Shown: positions 35,854-36,910 of the stretch, piece by piece
How positions within the stretch are numbered: position 1 is the stretch's first letter
Layout: every line of letters starts with the position of its first letter
Origin: Acetatifactor sp.
GTDB taxonomy: Bacteria; Bacillota; Clostridia; Lachnospirales; Lachnospiraceae
DNA length: 36,910 nucleotides
Direction: 5' to 3'
Assembly (NCBI GenBank): GCA_022511465.1
Contig: JAFLRM010000034.1
Span: 1 to 36,910, forward strand
Made by a program: the position numbers and the translations under genes
Notes under the pieces: generated by a model
Seen by the model: only the letters and a program-made list of their open reading frames with translations
What the model was told of the DNA's origin: nothing
Databases searched by the model: none

Positions 35854-35882
35854 TTGCGTCAAATGCACAATTATGCTATAAT
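35854..35882 (+). promoter_or_regulatory. Promoter of the toxin-antitoxin operon
   Basis: TTGCGT, 17 bases, TATAAT. The -10 box sits in an AATTAT-rich direct/inverted repeat likely to be the antitoxin's operator. The start near 35889 leaves only the SD ahead of the antitoxin. Confidence 0.7.
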
Positions 35883-35904
35883 TATGAAAAAGGAGTGGAG
35901 AATC

Positions 35905-36168
35905 ATGCCTATAATAATGCCTATTAAGGATTTGCGTAATACAACTGAGATTTCTAACATTGCACACAAGGAACAAGAACCTATTTTTATTACAAAAAAT
36001 GGATATAGTGACTTAGTTGTAATGAGCAGTGAATTATATGATAAATTTGCAAGAATCAATCGCATCGACCAGGCCATTTTTGAATCCGAACAGGAGATAA
36101 TAAATGGATCTGAAGCAGTAGATGCAGATGTCGTTTTTGCAGAGCTGGAGAAAAAACATTTTGGATAA
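35905..36168 (+). CDS. Phd/YefM-family antitoxin
   Basis: An 87-residue antitoxin. The N-terminal DNA-binding part has MPIKDLRNTTEISNIAHKEQEPIFITKNG, then the family stretch DLVVMSSELYDKF. The acidic C-terminal tail should wrap the toxin. Start ATG 35905 is chosen because AAGGAG lies upstream and the TATAAT lies inside any longer reading. The stop overlaps the toxin start by eight bases. Confidence 0.92.
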   Translation: MPIIMPIKDLRNTTEISNIAHKEQEPIFITKNGYSDLVVMSSELYDKFARINRIDQAIFESEQEIINGSEAVDADVVFAELEKKHFG

Positions 36169-36463
36169 ATACAAAGTAAAGATCAACCCGAAAGCAATAC
36201 GAGAATTAGACAGCATTTACGAATATATCGCAAATGAAAAATTGGCTCCTGAAAATGCAAAAGGACAGGTTGACAGAATTAAAAAAGCTATTTTGAGTTT
36301 AGATACATTTCCACAATCCCACCAAGAGCGTAATGAGGGTAGATATGCCGCAAAAGGTTATCGACAGTTGCTAGTCGACAACTATATCGCCATCTTTCGA
36401 ATTGATGAAAGCTGCAAAATAGTCTATGTTGTAACTGTACAATATCAAGGACGAAATTTATAA
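36161..36463 (+). CDS. RelE/ParE-family toxin
   Basis: A 100-residue basic toxin beginning MDKYKVKINPKAIRELDSIY, followed by ARG/GYR-type core residues (GYRQLLVDNYIAIFRID) and VVTVQYQGR at the end. The start is TTG 36161, ten bases after GGAG and inside the antitoxin's end; an ATG at 36122 would add 13 residues foreign to the family. ParE members poison gyrase and RelE members cut mRNA; which one applies here cannot be told from sequence. Confidence 0.88.
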   Translation: MDKYKVKINPKAIRELDSIYEYIANEKLAPENAKGQVDRIKKAILSLDTFPQSHQERNEGRYAAKGYRQLLVDNYIAIFRIDESCKIVYVVTVQYQGRNL

Positions 36464-36652
36464 CGATCCCATACATGATTGAGAAGGCTCCATTATAGCC
36501 ATATCTTTCTCTTGACACTCCAAATTTAATTCATCAATATAATTCTGATTGCCCGTTCTATGCAACACTTGATTTTCCGTTTTTGAGAATCATCCGGACT
36601 TTAAGTATATGAACGGCGAGACTCTCACACTAGAAAGCGGTTTCCATAATTA

Positions 36653-36681
36653 TTGACTAAACAAACAGAAAATATTATGAT
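36653..36681 (+). promoter_or_regulatory. Promoter of the cobalamin riboswitch transcript
   Basis: TTGACT, 17 bases, TATGAT, with the expected start at about 36688, exactly at the first stem of the riboswitch. From 36464 to 36652 I see no gene. Confidence 0.8.
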
Positions 36682-36688
36682 AAAACAG

Positions 36689-36853
36689 TACTGTCCGGGG
36701 AAACAGGTGAAAAGCCTGTACGAGCCCGTCGCCGTAAGGCATATGAATTGCCGTTGACCTAACCTGAACCAAGCCACAGTTTAGGGAAAAGCCATTAGAG
36801 TATATCTGAGAAGGCCGGTTAATGGAATGCCGAGTCGAAATATCCGGACAGTA
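36689..36853 (+). ncRNA. Cobalamin riboswitch
   Basis: The closing stem is exact: TACTGTCCGG (36689-36698) with CCGGACAGTA (36844-36853). Inside are the conserved GGGGAAACAGGTGAAAAGCC, then CCCGTCGCCGTAAGG (B12 box core), GCCACAG, GAGAAGGCC and GCCGAGTC elements in the order of the cobalamin class. A TCCTC/GAGGA pair follows in the expression platform, before a possible SD (AAAGGA) at the right edge. It probably represses a B12 or cobalt uptake or synthesis gene beyond 36910 when B12 is plentiful. Confidence 0.92.
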
Positions 36854-36910
36854 AGATCCTCTTTAGATAACTGCGAGTGCCGGTTTTGTGAGGAAATAAA
36901 AATCAAAGGA

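Noticed and set aside
36484..36515. GAGAAGGCT...TTTCTC hairpin after the toxin gene as a terminator
   Set aside because: The stem is interrupted by a five-base bulge and no T-run follows.

Overview
The window reads as chromosome of an anaerobic, gut-type Firmicute, most likely a Lachnospiraceae (Clostridium cluster XIVa) member. This is inferred from the gene order DUF177-rpmF-plsX-acpP-rnc-smc-ftsY, a trp operon controlled by a tryptophan T-box, a stand-alone YitT transporter, very strong GGAGG-type ribosome binding sites and sigmaA-type promoters with 17-base spacers. Almost all genes lie on the minus strand. No tRNA, rRNA, CRISPR array or complete insertion sequence was seen.

Positions 1-5870 hold a c-di-GMP/two-component module on the minus strand: a membrane EAL phosphodiesterase with a degenerate GGDEF domain, a single-domain receiver, and a large hybrid histidine kinase with tandem HPt domains that runs off the left edge. 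Positions 5906-8082 carry a radical SAM protein with an unknown partner gene under its own promoter, and an unannotated 43-codon ORF. YitT follows at 8176-9081.

Positions 9309-18181 are a housekeeping block read right to left: DUF177, rpmF, plsX, acpP, rnc, smc, ftsY, with ilvA (threonine ammonia-lyase) appended. It has a consensus promoter at 18153-18181, a hairpin with T-run between rpmF and plsX, and a second promoter for plsX.

Positions 18200-21963 are an AT-rich accessory stretch. It holds a truncated membrane protein, a decayed YhcG/DUF1016 nuclease pseudogene, and a plus-strand GntR-ABC ATPase-ABC permease-DUF3592 operon whose end overlaps trpA convergently. Positions 21950-27770 are the trp operon (E, G, C, F, B, A), with the expected trpD absent, behind a complete T-box leader.

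Positions 27799-35660 are an envelope/sensing region. A secreted FG-GAP-like protein, an OmpR-type regulator, a histidine kinase and a membrane-anchored PepSY-like protein form one operon. It is followed by an amidase-polysaccharide deacetylase fusion with its own promoter. Upstream of both transcription units lie arrays of 11-bp direct repeats typical of OmpR/PhoB-family binding sites, suggesting a local autoregulated regulon. A two-gene operon (a propeller-like protein and a DUF4261-like protein) sits upstream.

The right end carries a Phd/YefM-ParE toxin-antitoxin pair and a cobalamin riboswitch with its promoter; the gene it controls is beyond position 36910.
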